This document shows positions 1 to 9,025 of a DNA stretch of 39,947 bases, one piece after another. Origin of the DNA: Prolixibacteraceae bacterium (GTDB lineage Bacteria > Bacteroidota > Bacteroidia > Bacteroidales > Prolixibacteraceae); contig SKHV01000296.1 of assembly GCA_007116765.1 (NCBI GenBank), positions 1-39,947 of the forward strand. Reading direction: 5' to 3'. Every line of letters starts with the position of its first letter. The first letter of the stretch is position 1. Position numbers and translations under genes: made by a program. The notes beneath the pieces are model-generated. The model ran no database searches, was not told where the DNA came from, and worked only from the letters and a program-made list of their open reading frames with translations.

Positions 1-620
1 GCAAAAAAAATGCTTGCGTTGTAAAATTGGGGCAAAAGTGATAGTAGAATAACGTTATACAAAAGTTATGCTTCAACTCTAAATGATTACCTCACTTACA
101 ACTTTTTATAAAATAAATTTGGATATTTACCTCCCCCATTATTATATTTAACCAAATTTTTGATTAAGCAACCCTTATAAAACAACTAAAAACAAAACCA
201 ATTGCTTATGAACAAAAGCTTTTCGTATTAATCTCCGTGTACTTCCCGTGGTCGGATTGTCAATCGTTATCTGGTCATTTATGACCAATGACTTACTGAC
301 CAATCGTTAGAAACTACATAGCTTGCAGAGTTTACACAAGTAGAGTTCATCACCTAGAGAGGAGGAGTGAATAACACATGGTTTGTAGCTGTAAACAAGA
401 GCATTGCCGTTTACAGGTGCAGCATGCCCGTAAATATAAAAAAAGGCAACACAATCCGAAAACCAATAAAAATTCATTAATGAAATCAATAACGAAAACA
501 ATAATATACTTCTGACTGTCGTTATTAATATTTATTCTGACTAACTAAATGACAACAAGATAAAACGAATTGTTTTTCGTTATTTTATACTAATTCACTT
601 GATAAGTATATTTTACGTAA
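1..620. other. AT-rich intergenic region, no supported gene
   Basis: No convincing coding sequence is seen here. A 64-codon minus-strand frame at 307-501 has low-complexity hydrophobic and aromatic composition, no family resemblance and no promoter, so it is not called. The stretch holds a small operator-like cluster at about 258-309: a 7-bp dyad TGGTCAT-tt-ATGACCA (272-287), the direct repeat TGACCAAT (282-289 and 297-304), and CAATCGTTA twice (261-269 and 301-309). It probably serves as a regulatory leader for the TonB receptor downstream, or for a gene beyond the left edge. Confidence 0.5.
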
Positions 621-656
621 ATGAAAATCCTTCTAAACCAGCCTTTTCCTATGCAC

Positions 657-3068
657 ATGAAAAAAACTATAATAATTTTAGTTTTAATCCTTTGTACAAT
701 TTATTGTTATGCCCAAAGCTTTACAATAAGCGGCTTTGTGAAGGATAGCAACTCGGGCGACTTATTGCCCAATGCGCACATTGTTAATAAAACCAATGGC
801 GAATGGGTAGTTGCGAACAACTACGGATATTTTGTTTTAAAAACTAAAGGCATCCCGGTTGAAATAAAAGTGTCTTTTGCAGGGTATAATGCATTGGAAA
901 AAATGCTTGAAATTAATTCCGACACGGTGGTGGTTTTTAACCTCACATCCGACAACCGTATTCCGGAAATTGTGGTGAGTGAAACAAAAACGACAAGCAA
1001 AAAGGAAATAGGACATACAAGGCTAACTGGCAAAGAGATTGAACAAATACCATCGATATTGGGCGAAAAAGACATGTTAAAAGCTATACAACTAATGCCG
1101 GGAATAAAAATGGGACGTGAAGGCAGCTCAGGTTTATATGTTAGGGGCGGAACACCCGGCCAAAACCTGATTCTGCTCGACGATGTTCCTGTATATAACG
1201 CCAATCATTTATTTGGTTTCTTTTCGGTTTTTACCCCCGAAGCAATAAAAACCATTGACGTGTACAAGGGGGCATTTCCCGCCCGTTACGGGGGGCGCAT
1301 TGCATCGGTGCTTGATGTGCGCATGCGCGAAGGGAATTTATACAATACAAAACTGGATGTTACCGTGGGAAATATTTCATCAAAAATTGTATTCGAAACG
1401 CCTTTAATAAAGGAAAAAGCATCTTTGCTGTTGTCGGCACGCAGGACCTATCTAGATGTTTTCCTTTATCCCTTTACTTCACATACATCGTACGATGGAA
1501 AAACAAAAGATAGGTTTTCATATAATTTCCACGACTTGAACCTGAAAATATTTTGGGACATGGGCAATTGGGGCAAAATGTATTGGAGCAACTATACAGG
1601 GAGGGATATCATGAATTTTAAAGTTAAAAGCGATTTTACTCAAAATGTTATTGGTTTGGGAATACAGGGTTCAAAACAAGAGTCAATAAATAAGTACCAT
1701 TGGGGTAATTATACTTCATCGTTAAGATGGAACAAAGTTTTTTCAGATAAAATATTCATGAATACAACACTTGTTTTTTCAAACTATACCTATGTGCTTG
1801 ATTTTGAAGACGAGGTGCATTCTTACAAAGAAACTGAAAGCAAAGAAGAAATAAACTATAATAACACATCGGGAGTAAGAGACTGGGGAGCTAATGTTGA
1901 TTTTGACTATTTCATTTCCAACAACAATCAAATCTCTTTTGGTGTAAAAGCAGTACAACATGTTTATATTCCGGGAAGTGTTTTATTAAAATACACACAC
2001 AGCGATGGAGATAAATTTGAAGTGCAATCGGGTGATAATATAAATTCTTTTGAATTAAATTCTTACTTCGAGAACAAACTGACGCTATTCAAAAACTTAC
2101 AACTATTTGCCGGATTGCACCATTCCTTTTTTCAGGTAAGCGATACCAGTTTCAATTCATTTCAGCCGCGAGTTCGTTTATTATTGAATCATGGTGAGTG
2201 GGTTTTTAAAAGCTCTGGCGGATACATGGTACAGCCCGCCCACAACCTGGTTAATAGATCCACATCATTGGCTGTTGACATTTGGGTGCCTTCACACAAA
2301 AACGTGAAACCATCGTCTTCGCTTCAGTTCGATTTGGGCTTTAGCCGCTCAATAAACAATATTTTTGAAATGAGCCTTGAGGGCTATTGGCGTGCTATGA
2401 ACGATATTATTACTTATAAAAAAGGTGAGTCGTTTATAAGCATGCACGATCATTGGTCCGACAAGGTTACCTCAGGAAATGGCAAGTCGTATGGTGCCGA
2501 GCTTATGTTACGAAAAACTACTGGAAAAACCACCGGATGGGCAGGCTACACATGGTCGGTTAGCAATCAGCAGTTTGCAGAATTAAACAATGGTGAACCC
2601 TTTCCATCCGATTTCGACAGGCGTCACTATTTTACCATCACCATGAACCACAAGCTCTCAAAGCGCATCCATCTTTCAGGCAATTGGGTAGTGGCATCGG
2701 GCGAGCCCATAACCTTTTCAAGTACAGCATACGATGGCGATCCGTTTTACGGACAAGCACCACACAGTGTAGAATATTTTTATGTTTTTGAAAATAGCAG
2801 ACATGCTCCCGACCAAATAATATACTATGGTGGGGTTAACCAATATCGCCTGCCCGCCTATCATCGCCTTGATTTGGGCATCGATTTTATTAAAGAAAAA
2901 CAGAATGGAACACGCACATGGTCAATTTCACTATACAATGCTTATGCGCGAAACAACCCGTTTAGGCTCAGTATCGAAATGAATAAAGCAACCAGGAAAC
3001 TTGAATTGCTTAACACAACACCCTTCCGCTTCTTGCCATCAATTAGTTATCGGTATGTATTTAATTAA
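657..3068 (+). CDS. TonB-dependent receptor with carboxypeptidase-regulatory-like domain
   Basis: Outer-membrane active transporter of 803 aa for an unidentified ligand, energised by TonB. I chose the ATG at 657 because it begins a classic signal peptide (MKKTIIILVLILCTIYCYA, cut before QS); ATGs at 621 and 651 are in frame but would put a polar extension before it. After the signal comes a CarboxypepD_reg-like beta-sandwich (roughly residues 22-110, with GFVKDSNSGDLLPNAHI and the GYF..K turn), then a plug domain (roughly 130-230, with LYVRGGTPGQNLILLDDVPVYN and the KGAFPARYGGR motif). A long beta-barrel follows, ending in an aromatic C-terminus (SYRYVFN). A DUF4249 gene follows 9 bp downstream, so the two are almost certainly co-transcribed. 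Unlike SusC this receptor has no SusD partner; this two-gene arrangement is common in Bacteroidota. Ligand unknown. Confidence 0.93.
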   Translation: MKKTIIILVLILCTIYCYAQSFTISGFVKDSNSGDLLPNAHIVNKTNGEWVVANNYGYFVLKTKGIPVEIKVSFAGYNALEKMLEINSDTVVVFNLTSDNRIPEIVVSETKTTSKKEIGHTRLTGKEIEQIPSILGEKDMLKAIQLMPGIKMGREGSSGLYVRGGTPGQNLILLDDVPVYNANHLFGFFSVFTPEAIKTIDVYKGAFPARYGGRIASVLDVRMREGNLYNTKLDVTVGNISSKIVFETPLIKEKASLLLSARRTYLDVFLYPFTSHTSYDGKTKDRFSYNFHDLNLKIFWDMGNWGKMYWSNYTGRDIMNFKVKSDFTQNVIGLGIQGSKQESINKYHWGNYTSSLRWNKVFSDKIFMNTTLVFSNYTYVLDFEDEVHSYKETESKEEINYNNTSGVRDWGANVDFDYFISNNNQISFGVKAVQHVYIPGSVLLKYTHSDGDKFEVQSGDNINSFELNSYFENKLTLFKNLQLFAGLHHSFFQVSDTSFNSFQPRVRLLLNHGEWVFKSSGGYMVQPAHNLVNRSTSLAVDIWVPSHKNVKPSSSLQFDLGFSRSINNIFEMSLEGYWRAMNDIITYKKGESFISMHDHWSDKVTSGNGKSYGAELMLRKTTGKTTGWAGYTWSVSNQQFAELNNGEPFPSDFDRRHYFTITMNHKLSKRIHLSGNWVVASGEPITFSSTAYDGDPFYGQAPHSVEYFYVFENSRHAPDQIIYYGGVNQYRLPAYHRLDLGIDFIKEKQNGTRTWSISLYNAYARNNPFRLSIEMNKATRKLELLNTTPFRFLPSISYRYVFN

Positions 3069-3077
3069 CAAAACTCT

Positions 3078-4181
3078 ATGAAGAAAATTAGCTATATTTT
3101 AATTCTACTGTATACATGGGCTTGCGACAATGCAATATCATTCGATTTCCCTGAGAATGAAGCCATGGTTTATTGCAACTCACTCTTCTCTCCCGATGAA
3201 TACTGGCAGGCAACCATAGGTTATACTTATCCGTTCTCGGGTAACAGTTTCGATTCACGCATCGAAAATGCACTTGTTTTTGTGCTTGATGAAAACAACG
3301 ACACTATTCATTTGAAACACAACAAAAGAGGTGTTTACATTACTGAAAGCCATAAGCCTAAAGCAGGAATAGATTATCGTATAGTTGTAATAGTTGAAGG
3401 AGACACCATCGAAAGCGGAACAAGCAGAGTACCCATTGATGCCGAGTTTGAAATCATGGAATTAAATGAAAATCCCGGAAATATTCATTATGGCTTTCAT
3501 TCTCTAAGTGAAGTATATGAACTGAAATGTAGGCTCAATATCAATAAAAACGAGAAACAAGGCATACTTATCCGGCATTTATTATTTGACGACCATGATG
3601 GAAGGGGAATTTCATATTATACAATCAATGAAGATGTATTGAAAATGGTAAGCGACAGTACCGGAAACACCATTGCTTCCGACAAGCTTCGGATGTTGCA
3701 GAGCGACACAATATACAGTTATGAGAATTTCATGGAAATGCTTGTTCGGGTTGCCGGCAACTATTTGAATGAATCGTTAACGCATTACATTACCAGAGCA
3801 TCATACGCCGGTTCAACGGTCGATAGTAATGAAAATACAAGAAAACGTACCCATTGCTATTCTGGTGCTCCCCAATTTATTAATTTTCAAAATGAAGATT
3901 ATTCCTTGTTAGGAAACTTTCATTCTTCAACTGATTTTGAAATTTATGTTTGGGATTTTTTAAGCGGGGATTATTGGCTTGATGTAAAAAATTTGAGCCC
4001 TGAAGCATTTGCATACTATAATGATTTGATATTGCAGTATTCAAGCAGAATTGACCAACACAGTATTCAGCACCCGGTTTATTCAAACATTACCAACGGC
4101 ATAGGTATATTTGCAGGCTTTAAACAACAATTGATTTTGTACAAAGAAAATAACAGATGGCGTGGCACCATTGGTCGCTAA
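3078..4181 (+). CDS. DUF4249 family lipoprotein, partner of the TonB receptor
   Basis: 367-aa exported protein, probably a lipoprotein. The N-terminus MKKISYILILLYTWACDNA has a hydrophobic core ending in a Cys at residue 16, although Trp at -2 makes the lipobox imperfect. The body matches the DUF4249 pattern: an early beta-rich part with YCNSLFSPDEYW and ENALVFVLDENNDTIHL, followed by a long mixed region. In Bacteroidota these proteins are encoded directly after TonB receptors with a regulatory-like domain, as here (9-bp gap), and are presumed to be surface-exposed accessory proteins. The biochemical role is unknown. The gene is convergent with the M28 peptidase, with 74 bp between stops and no clear hairpin terminator. 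Confidence 0.8.
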   Translation: MKKISYILILLYTWACDNAISFDFPENEAMVYCNSLFSPDEYWQATIGYTYPFSGNSFDSRIENALVFVLDENNDTIHLKHNKRGVYITESHKPKAGIDYRIVVIVEGDTIESGTSRVPIDAEFEIMELNENPGNIHYGFHSLSEVYELKCRLNINKNEKQGILIRHLLFDDHDGRGISYYTINEDVLKMVSDSTGNTIASDKLRMLQSDTIYSYENFMEMLVRVAGNYLNESLTHYITRASYAGSTVDSNENTRKRTHCYSGAPQFINFQNEDYSLLGNFHSSTDFEIYVWDFLSGDYWLDVKNLSPEAFAYYNDLILQYSSRIDQHSIQHPVYSNITNGIGIFAGFKQQLILYKENNRWRGTIGR

Positions 4182-4255
4182 GTCATCAAATGAATATCAG
4201 AAACTCCTCTCGATGAATGGATTTTCCTTTAGCCTTGAACCCGAAAAAATCTATA

Positions 4256-5914
4256 TTATCTCCTCAAATGTGCCTTCGCATCGCGGGCAGCCCTGAATTC
4301 ATTATCGGGTGTCCAGTTCGGGAAATCATCGTTATTGGCCAGTTCATTGCCAATGTGGTAAAATAGCCACAAATCCTGATGTATTCCATTGTAAGTCCAT
4401 AAATCGTGCACCACATCGCTGGGAGCATGATAACGCCCTGCATAATCATCTTGAACCATTTTGGCATACTCTTCATCTTTCCCAATATAGTCACTGCCTC
4501 CATTTGCATAAATCATGGGTACACCTTTCCGTGCCATATTAAAATGATCGGAGCGGTAATAGTAACCACGCTCCGGATAAGGATTTGGCTTCACTATTCT
4601 ATTTTGAGACTTTGCATGCCTGAAGAGGTAGTCGTCAAGTTCAGAAAAACCATAACCTACCGACACCACATCGTGGGTAGCTCCATAAACATTAAGGGCA
4701 TCCATATTAATTCCGGCTACTTTAGTTGCTATAGGGAACAATGGATTGTCGGAGTAATACCTTGAACCAAGTAAACCCGATTCCTCGGCAGTAAGGGCCA
4801 TAAATACCACCGAACGTTGCGGGGTTTCATTCTCCATAAACCTTTCGGCTATGGCAAACAAACCGGCTATTCCTGTAGCATTATCCACCGCACCGTTGTA
4901 AATGTCAACACCTGTTTCAGTTTCTACCATGCCTAAATGATCCCAATGCCCCATATAAACAACTGTCTCATCGGGGTATTTACTACCTTCTATATAAGCA
5001 ATTACATTATGGCATTCCGAAATATTGAAGCTATTATTGAACGATACCGACACATTCATATCTAATGGTATGGCTTCGAAATTTCTATCCGAAGCCGAGG
5101 CAATGGCCTCATCCATACTGACCCCGGCTGCATCGAAAAGCTTTTGAGCTGCATCAAGATGAATCCAGCCTTCAACAGGCAGCCTACCTTTGTTTCCATT
5201 CGCCACTACACCATATTGTGTACCCGACCATGAGTTGCGCACCACGGTCCACCCGTAGCTGGCCGGCTCAGTTTGATGAATAATAAGTGCTCCGGCAGCT
5301 CCCTGACGTGCAGCTTCTTCAAATTTATATGTCCAGCGCCCGTAATAAGTCATGGCTTTCCCGGTAAACATCGATTTATCTTCGGTAGCAAATCCCGGAT
5401 CGTTCACGAGTACCACCACGGTTTTGCCTTTCACATCAAGCCCCTCGTAATCGTTCCAGTCGTACTCAGGTGCAACTACGCCATATCCGGCAAAAACCAA
5501 CTCACTGTTTTCAAGGCCAAGCTGTTCTTCAAGACGGTAACTCCCCACCACCATCTCATCGAGATACTGGAAAGAAAAAGACTGATTATTTCCTTCAATA
5601 TGAAGTGGAGTAAAGTTTGAACCGGTAATCTCAACAAGTTCCACAGCTTGCAGATAAGAATCATTATTGGCTGGATTAAGTCCAATTTCAATAAACCTGT
5701 TTTTAATAAAATCGCGGGCTTTCACACCACCGGGTGATGCAGGAGCTCTACCCTCAAATTCATCTGAGGCCAAAATTTCTATATCACGTTCAATATTATC
5801 ACCAAAAGGTTCAATTACAGCATTTTTATCGGTGCAAGCTGCCAAAACTAAAAGAAAAACTACGGGTAAATATTTTATTTTTCTTAAGACACCTATTTTA
5901 TAAACTGCTTTCAT
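4256..5914 (-). CDS. M28 family metallopeptidase, PA-domain lipoprotein
   Basis: 552-aa exported zinc aminopeptidase-type enzyme. The start at 5914 (MKAVYKIGVLRKIKYLPVVF) gives a normal lipoprotein signal ending in LAAC; an in-frame ATG at 5932 adds only six residues. A protease-associated (PA) domain occupies about residues 110-270, and the M28 catalytic domain about 300-500. The expected di-zinc ligands are all visible: His and Asp in MGHWDHLG, Asp in GAVDNATGIAGL, the Glu pair in LTAEESGLLGS, Asp in NMDALNVYG, and His in YRSDHFNMA. The enzyme should be fully active on peptides in the periplasm or at the cell surface. It stands alone, divergent from rpsO across a 372-bp spacer. Confidence 0.93.
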   Translation of the reverse strand: MKAVYKIGVLRKIKYLPVVFLLVLAACTDKNAVIEPFGDNIERDIEILASDEFEGRAPASPGGVKARDFIKNRFIEIGLNPANNDSYLQAVELVEITGSNFTPLHIEGNNQSFSFQYLDEMVVGSYRLEEQLGLENSELVFAGYGVVAPEYDWNDYEGLDVKGKTVVVLVNDPGFATEDKSMFTGKAMTYYGRWTYKFEEAARQGAAGALIIHQTEPASYGWTVVRNSWSGTQYGVVANGNKGRLPVEGWIHLDAAQKLFDAAGVSMDEAIASASDRNFEAIPLDMNVSVSFNNSFNISECHNVIAYIEGSKYPDETVVYMGHWDHLGMVETETGVDIYNGAVDNATGIAGLFAIAERFMENETPQRSVVFMALTAEESGLLGSRYYSDNPLFPIATKVAGINMDALNVYGATHDVVSVGYGFSELDDYLFRHAKSQNRIVKPNPYPERGYYYRSDHFNMARKGVPMIYANGGSDYIGKDEEYAKMVQDDYAGRYHAPSDVVHDLWTYNGIHQDLWLFYHIGNELANNDDFPNWTPDNEFRAARDAKAHLRR

Positions 5915-5932
5915 ATCTAAACTTTTATACAT

Positions 5933-6286
5933 TTATATGTTTGCAGTAAATATAAAAATATTGTCACAATAAATAAAATAAAGGATTACATAACGCTAGA
6001 ACCTTACTGTTTTTTTAAAATTAGAAAAGCAACAGCCAATAATTCACACACTTATATTTATAAAATCAATCATTGTTATCCGGTTGAAATTCCAAATCAA
6101 TTCAAAGCAGCACTTTACAGCTAAAAATATTAAAAATCAGCACATTTATATGCTCCAATAAATAAAAATGCTTACTTTTGCGGAAATTTGACTAATAGTC
6201 AGACTTTAATATTGCGCGGTTTCTATCGAAATCGAATGCTGCCGTGTAATTATCGAATAGTTTAACTTATTAAAATTGAAATTATT
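5933..6286. other. Divergent intergenic region and rpsO leader
   Basis: AT-rich spacer between the divergent M28 peptidase and rpsO. It contains the rpsO promoter candidate at 6173-6180 and about 100 nt of rpsO 5' leader. The leader includes the short dyad TGACTA-a-TAGTCA (6189-6201) and related CTATCGAAA/ATCGAATAG pieces (about 6222-6262). No ORF is supported. Confidence 0.5.
6173..6180 (+). promoter_or_regulatory. Bacteroidota -7 element for rpsO
   Basis: TACTTTTG matches the Bacteroidota -7 consensus TAnnTTTG. It lies about 107 bp before the S15 start, leaving a leader long enough for S15 autoregulation. The -33 TTTG is not well preserved (only TTTA at 6145-6148). Confidence 0.55.
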
Positions 6287-6556
6287 ATGTATTTACCTTC
6301 TGAAAAGAAAAAAGAATTCTTTGAAACTTATGGAAAAGGCGCAACCGATACCGGTTCAGCCGAAGGACAAATTGCACTATTCTCATTTCGTGTTGCTCAC
6401 TTAACCGAGCACTTGAAAAAGAACCGCAAGGACTATGGCACACAACGTGCCTTGATTAGCTTAGTAGGAAAAAGACGCCGTTTACTCGATTATTTAAAAG
6501 ACAGGGACATTGAGCGTTACCGTGCAATAATCAAAAAGCTTAACTTACGTAGATAA
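6287..6556 (+). CDS. rpsO: 30S ribosomal protein S15
   Basis: 89-aa protein of the normal S15 length. It binds the central domain of 16S rRNA and nucleates assembly of the 30S platform. The family signature is visible throughout: TGSAEGQIALFSFRVAHLTEHLKKNRKDYGTQ contains the conserved helices, and LVGKRRRLLDYLKDRD the conserved basic segment, ending in LNLRR. (The first segment is described by its family blocks: TGSAEGQIA, RVAHLTEHLK, HKKDY-like NRKDYGTQ.) It is followed by a hairpin terminator and then pnp, the conserved rpsO-pnp order. The leader of about 100 nt may carry an S15 autoregulatory fold. Confidence 0.99.
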   Translation: MYLPSEKKKEFFETYGKGATDTGSAEGQIALFSFRVAHLTEHLKKNRKDYGTQRALISLVGKRRRLLDYLKDRDIERYRAIIKKLNLRR

Positions 6557-6564
6557 GAATAATA

Positions 6565-6607
6565 AAGGAAAGGCAGTTAATCAAAAATTGCCTTTCCTTG
6601 TTTATTT
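6565..6607 (+). terminator. Terminator/attenuator between rpsO and pnp
   Basis: Perfect 11-bp stem AAGGAAAGGCA (6565-6575) with TGCCTTTCCTT (6589-6599), a 13-nt loop, then the T-rich tract GTTTATTTTT. It probably causes partial termination, adjusting the ratio of S15 to PNPase, and may act as a processing hairpin for the pnp mRNA. Confidence 0.85.
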
Positions 6608-6653
6608 TTAGCCCCGCCCTATTTTTATTTCAGAATAAAATTGAACACACATT

Positions 6654-8960
6654 ATGATTAATGTAATTGAAAAAGTTATCGATCTGGGAGATGGAAGAAC
6701 CATTACCATCGAAACAGGAAAATTGGCAAAACAAGCAGATGGTGCCGTGGTTGTTAAATCGGGCGACACAATGTTACTTGCCACAGTAGTATCGGCTCAG
6801 GAGGCCAACGAGGGGGTTGATTTTATGCCCTTATCAGTAGATTACCGCGAAAAATTTTCGGCTGCCGGCCGTTTCCCGGGCGGGTTTCTAAAAAGGGAAG
6901 CACGTCCGTCAGACGATGAAATATTAGTTTCTCGCCTGATTGACCGCGCATTAAGACCACTATTCCCGGCCGATTATCATGCCGAAACTGCGGTTATGAT
7001 TACCCTGTACTCTTCGGACAAAGACGTGATGGCCGATTCACTAGCAGGCTTAGCGGCATCAGCTGCCATTGCAGTTTCTGATGTTCCATTTGAAGCTCCT
7101 ATTTCTGAAGTTCGTGTAGCACGTATCAACGGTAACATGGTGGTTAACCCATCGCAAAGCCAACTTAAAGAAGCAGACCTTGACATTATGGTTGCGGCAA
7201 CCTTCGACAATATTATGATGGTTGAAGGCGAAATGAATGAAATAAGCGAGCTTGAAATGCTTGATGCAATAAAATTTGCCCACGAAGCCATTAAAATTCA
7301 ATGTAAAGCACAAGAAGAACTTGCCACTGAAGTAGGCAAAACCAAACGTGAATACTGTCACGAAACAAACGATGAAGCACTCAAAGAAAAAGTGAAAGAG
7401 GCACTCTATAAGCCTTGTTACGAAATTGCCAAACTGCAACTAACCGACAAGAAAAAAAGGCTTGAAATGTTTCGTGAAATTCGCGATCAGTTTATCGAAA
7501 AATACAATGAGGAAAATGCAGAGAACGAGGAGATCAATCTCACTCAGCATGAAACACTTATTAAAAAATATTACCACGAGATTGAAGGCGAAGCAATGCG
7601 CCGCATGATACTTGACGAAGGCATACGCCTTGATGGACGTAAAACCGACGAGATTCGCCCAATTTGGGGTGAAGTTGACTATTTGCCGGGAGCACATGGC
7701 TCTGCCATTTTTACACGTGGCGAAACTCAAGCACTTGCCACAATTACCTTAGGCACAAAAATGGACGTAAAACGTATCGACAACGTAACCGTTCAGGGTG
7801 AAGAAAAATTCATGCTGCATTACAATTTCCCTCCATTCTGCGTGGGCGATTCAAAGACACCTCGTATGTTGGGACGCCGCGAAATTGGCCATGGCAACCT
7901 TGCATTCCGTGCTTTAAAAGGAATGATTCCTGACGATTTCCCATACGCTGTACGTATTGTCTCTGATATTCTTGAATCAAATGGTTCTTCGTCGATGGCA
8001 ACTGTTTGCTCAGGTACCATGTGCATGTACGATGCAGGTGTGAAAATGAAAAAACCGGTTTCAGGTATCGCTATGGGACTTATTGCCGACGGCGATAAAT
8101 TTGCTGTACTTTCGGATATTCTGGGCGATGAAGATCACCTGGGCGATATGGACTTCAAAGTTACAGGAACACGCGACGGTATTACCGCAACTCAAATGGA
8201 CATTAAGGTTGACGGACTTTCGTACGAAGTACTCGAACAAGCCCTCAACCAGGCAAAAGCCGGCAGATTGCACATACTCGATAAAATGGAAGAGGTAATT
8301 ACTGAACCTCGTCCCGAATTTAAAGAAAATGTACCACGTATTGAGGTAGTGATTATCCCCAAAGATATGATTGGTGCAATTATTGGACCCGGCGGAAAAA
8401 TTATTCAGAAAATGCAGGAAGAAACCGGAACCGTTATCGTGATTGAAGAAATTGACGATTATGGTGAAATCCAAATTGCAGGAACAAACAAGCAAGCAAT
8501 TATTAATGCAATGGCTCAAATAAAAGCCATTATCGCCGTTCCCGAAATTGGAGAAATTTATAAAGGAAAAGTTAAATCGATAGTTTCATTTGGTGCATTC
8601 ATTGAAATTATGCCAGGCAAAGATGCCCTGTTGCACATTTCTGAAATTGACTACGAACGCCACGAAACAGTGGACGAAGTACTTAAAGAAGGTGAAGAAG
8701 TTGAAGTTAAACTGATCGGCATTGACGAAAAGAGCGGCAAACTGAAACTTTCGCGCAAAGTGCTTTTACCTAAACCCGAAGGTTACGTTGAACCAGAACG
8801 CAAACCCCGTGGCGAAGGCGGCGACCGCAGGCGCGACGACCGTGGTGGTTTCGACCGCAGACGCGACGACCGCAGAGGTGACGATCGCAGAGGTGGTGGT
8901 GACCGCAGAAGCAGTGGTGACCGCGACAGAGGTGGAGACCGACGTAGTTTCAATCGTTAA
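6654..8960 (+). CDS. pnp: Polyribonucleotide nucleotidyltransferase (PNPase)
   Basis: 768-aa 3'-5' phosphorolytic exoribonuclease, a homotrimeric ring of the RNA degradation machinery. The order is RNase PH-like domain 1 (from about residue 10, FRPRL-type segment FSAAGRFPGGF), an alpha-helical linker, and RNase PH domain 2 (about 325-460, with RGETQALATITLGT and the active-site region SDILESNGSSSMATVCSG). A KH domain follows (GPGG near residue 579), then an S1 domain (from about 630, GKVKSIVSFGAFIEI). After S1 there is a roughly 55-residue tail rich in Arg, Gly and Asp (about 711-768). The family is normally about 700-750 aa, and the tail accounts for the excess. A strong terminator follows the stop codon. 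Confidence 0.99.
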   Translation: MINVIEKVIDLGDGRTITIETGKLAKQADGAVVVKSGDTMLLATVVSAQEANEGVDFMPLSVDYREKFSAAGRFPGGFLKREARPSDDEILVSRLIDRALRPLFPADYHAETAVMITLYSSDKDVMADSLAGLAASAAIAVSDVPFEAPISEVRVARINGNMVVNPSQSQLKEADLDIMVAATFDNIMMVEGEMNEISELEMLDAIKFAHEAIKIQCKAQEELATEVGKTKREYCHETNDEALKEKVKEALYKPCYEIAKLQLTDKKKRLEMFREIRDQFIEKYNEENAENEEINLTQHETLIKKYYHEIEGEAMRRMILDEGIRLDGRKTDEIRPIWGEVDYLPGAHGSAIFTRGETQALATITLGTKMDVKRIDNVTVQGEEKFMLHYNFPPFCVGDSKTPRMLGRREIGHGNLAFRALKGMIPDDFPYAVRIVSDILESNGSSSMATVCSGTMCMYDAGVKMKKPVSGIAMGLIADGDKFAVLSDILGDEDHLGDMDFKVTGTRDGITATQMDIKVDGLSYEVLEQALNQAKAGRLHILDKMEEVITEPRPEFKENVPRIEVVIIPKDMIGAIIGPGGKIIQKMQEETGTVIVIEEIDDYGEIQIAGTNKQAIINAMAQIKAIIAVPEIGEIYKGKVKSIVSFGAFIEIMPGKDALLHISEIDYERHETVDEVLKEGEEVEVKLIGIDEKSGKLKLSRKVLLPKPEGYVEPERKPRGEGGDRRRDDRGGFDRRRDDRRGDDRRGGGDRRSSGDRDRGGDRRSFNR

Positions 8961-8974
8961 AAATAAATAAACAT

Positions 8975-9007
8975 AAAAAAAGGGTGGCTCGTAAGTCACC
9001 CTTTTTT
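8975..9007 (+). terminator. Rho-independent terminator of pnp
   Basis: A-tract, then stem GGGTGGC (8982-8988), loop TCGTAA, GTCACCC (8995-9001) with one G-T pair, and a run of T at 9002-9007. Its position excludes an upstream in-frame ATG at 8984 as the start of the next gene. Confidence 0.9.
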
Positions 9008-9025
9008 AGCCACATACATAATTTC

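Noticed and set aside
307..501. 64-codon minus-strand frame
   Set aside because: Low-complexity aromatic/hydrophobic composition, no promoter or family match, and the region is AT-rich intergenic.
4182..4255. Terminator between the convergent DUF4249 and M28 genes
   Set aside because: No stem of useful length with a T-run was found in the 74-bp gap.
8800..8950. Possible CRISPR or tandem-repeat array
   Set aside because: The periodicity comes from codons of the PNPase tail; units are irregular and in frame.
8766..8999. Val/Thr/Ala-rich minus-strand frame opposite the pnp tail
   Set aside because: It is the mirror of the repetitive Arg/Gly/Asp codons of PNPase and overlaps its terminator.
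8984..9025. Upstream start for the two-TM protein
   Set aside because: This ATG lies inside the pnp terminator hairpin, so the start at 9026 is preferred.
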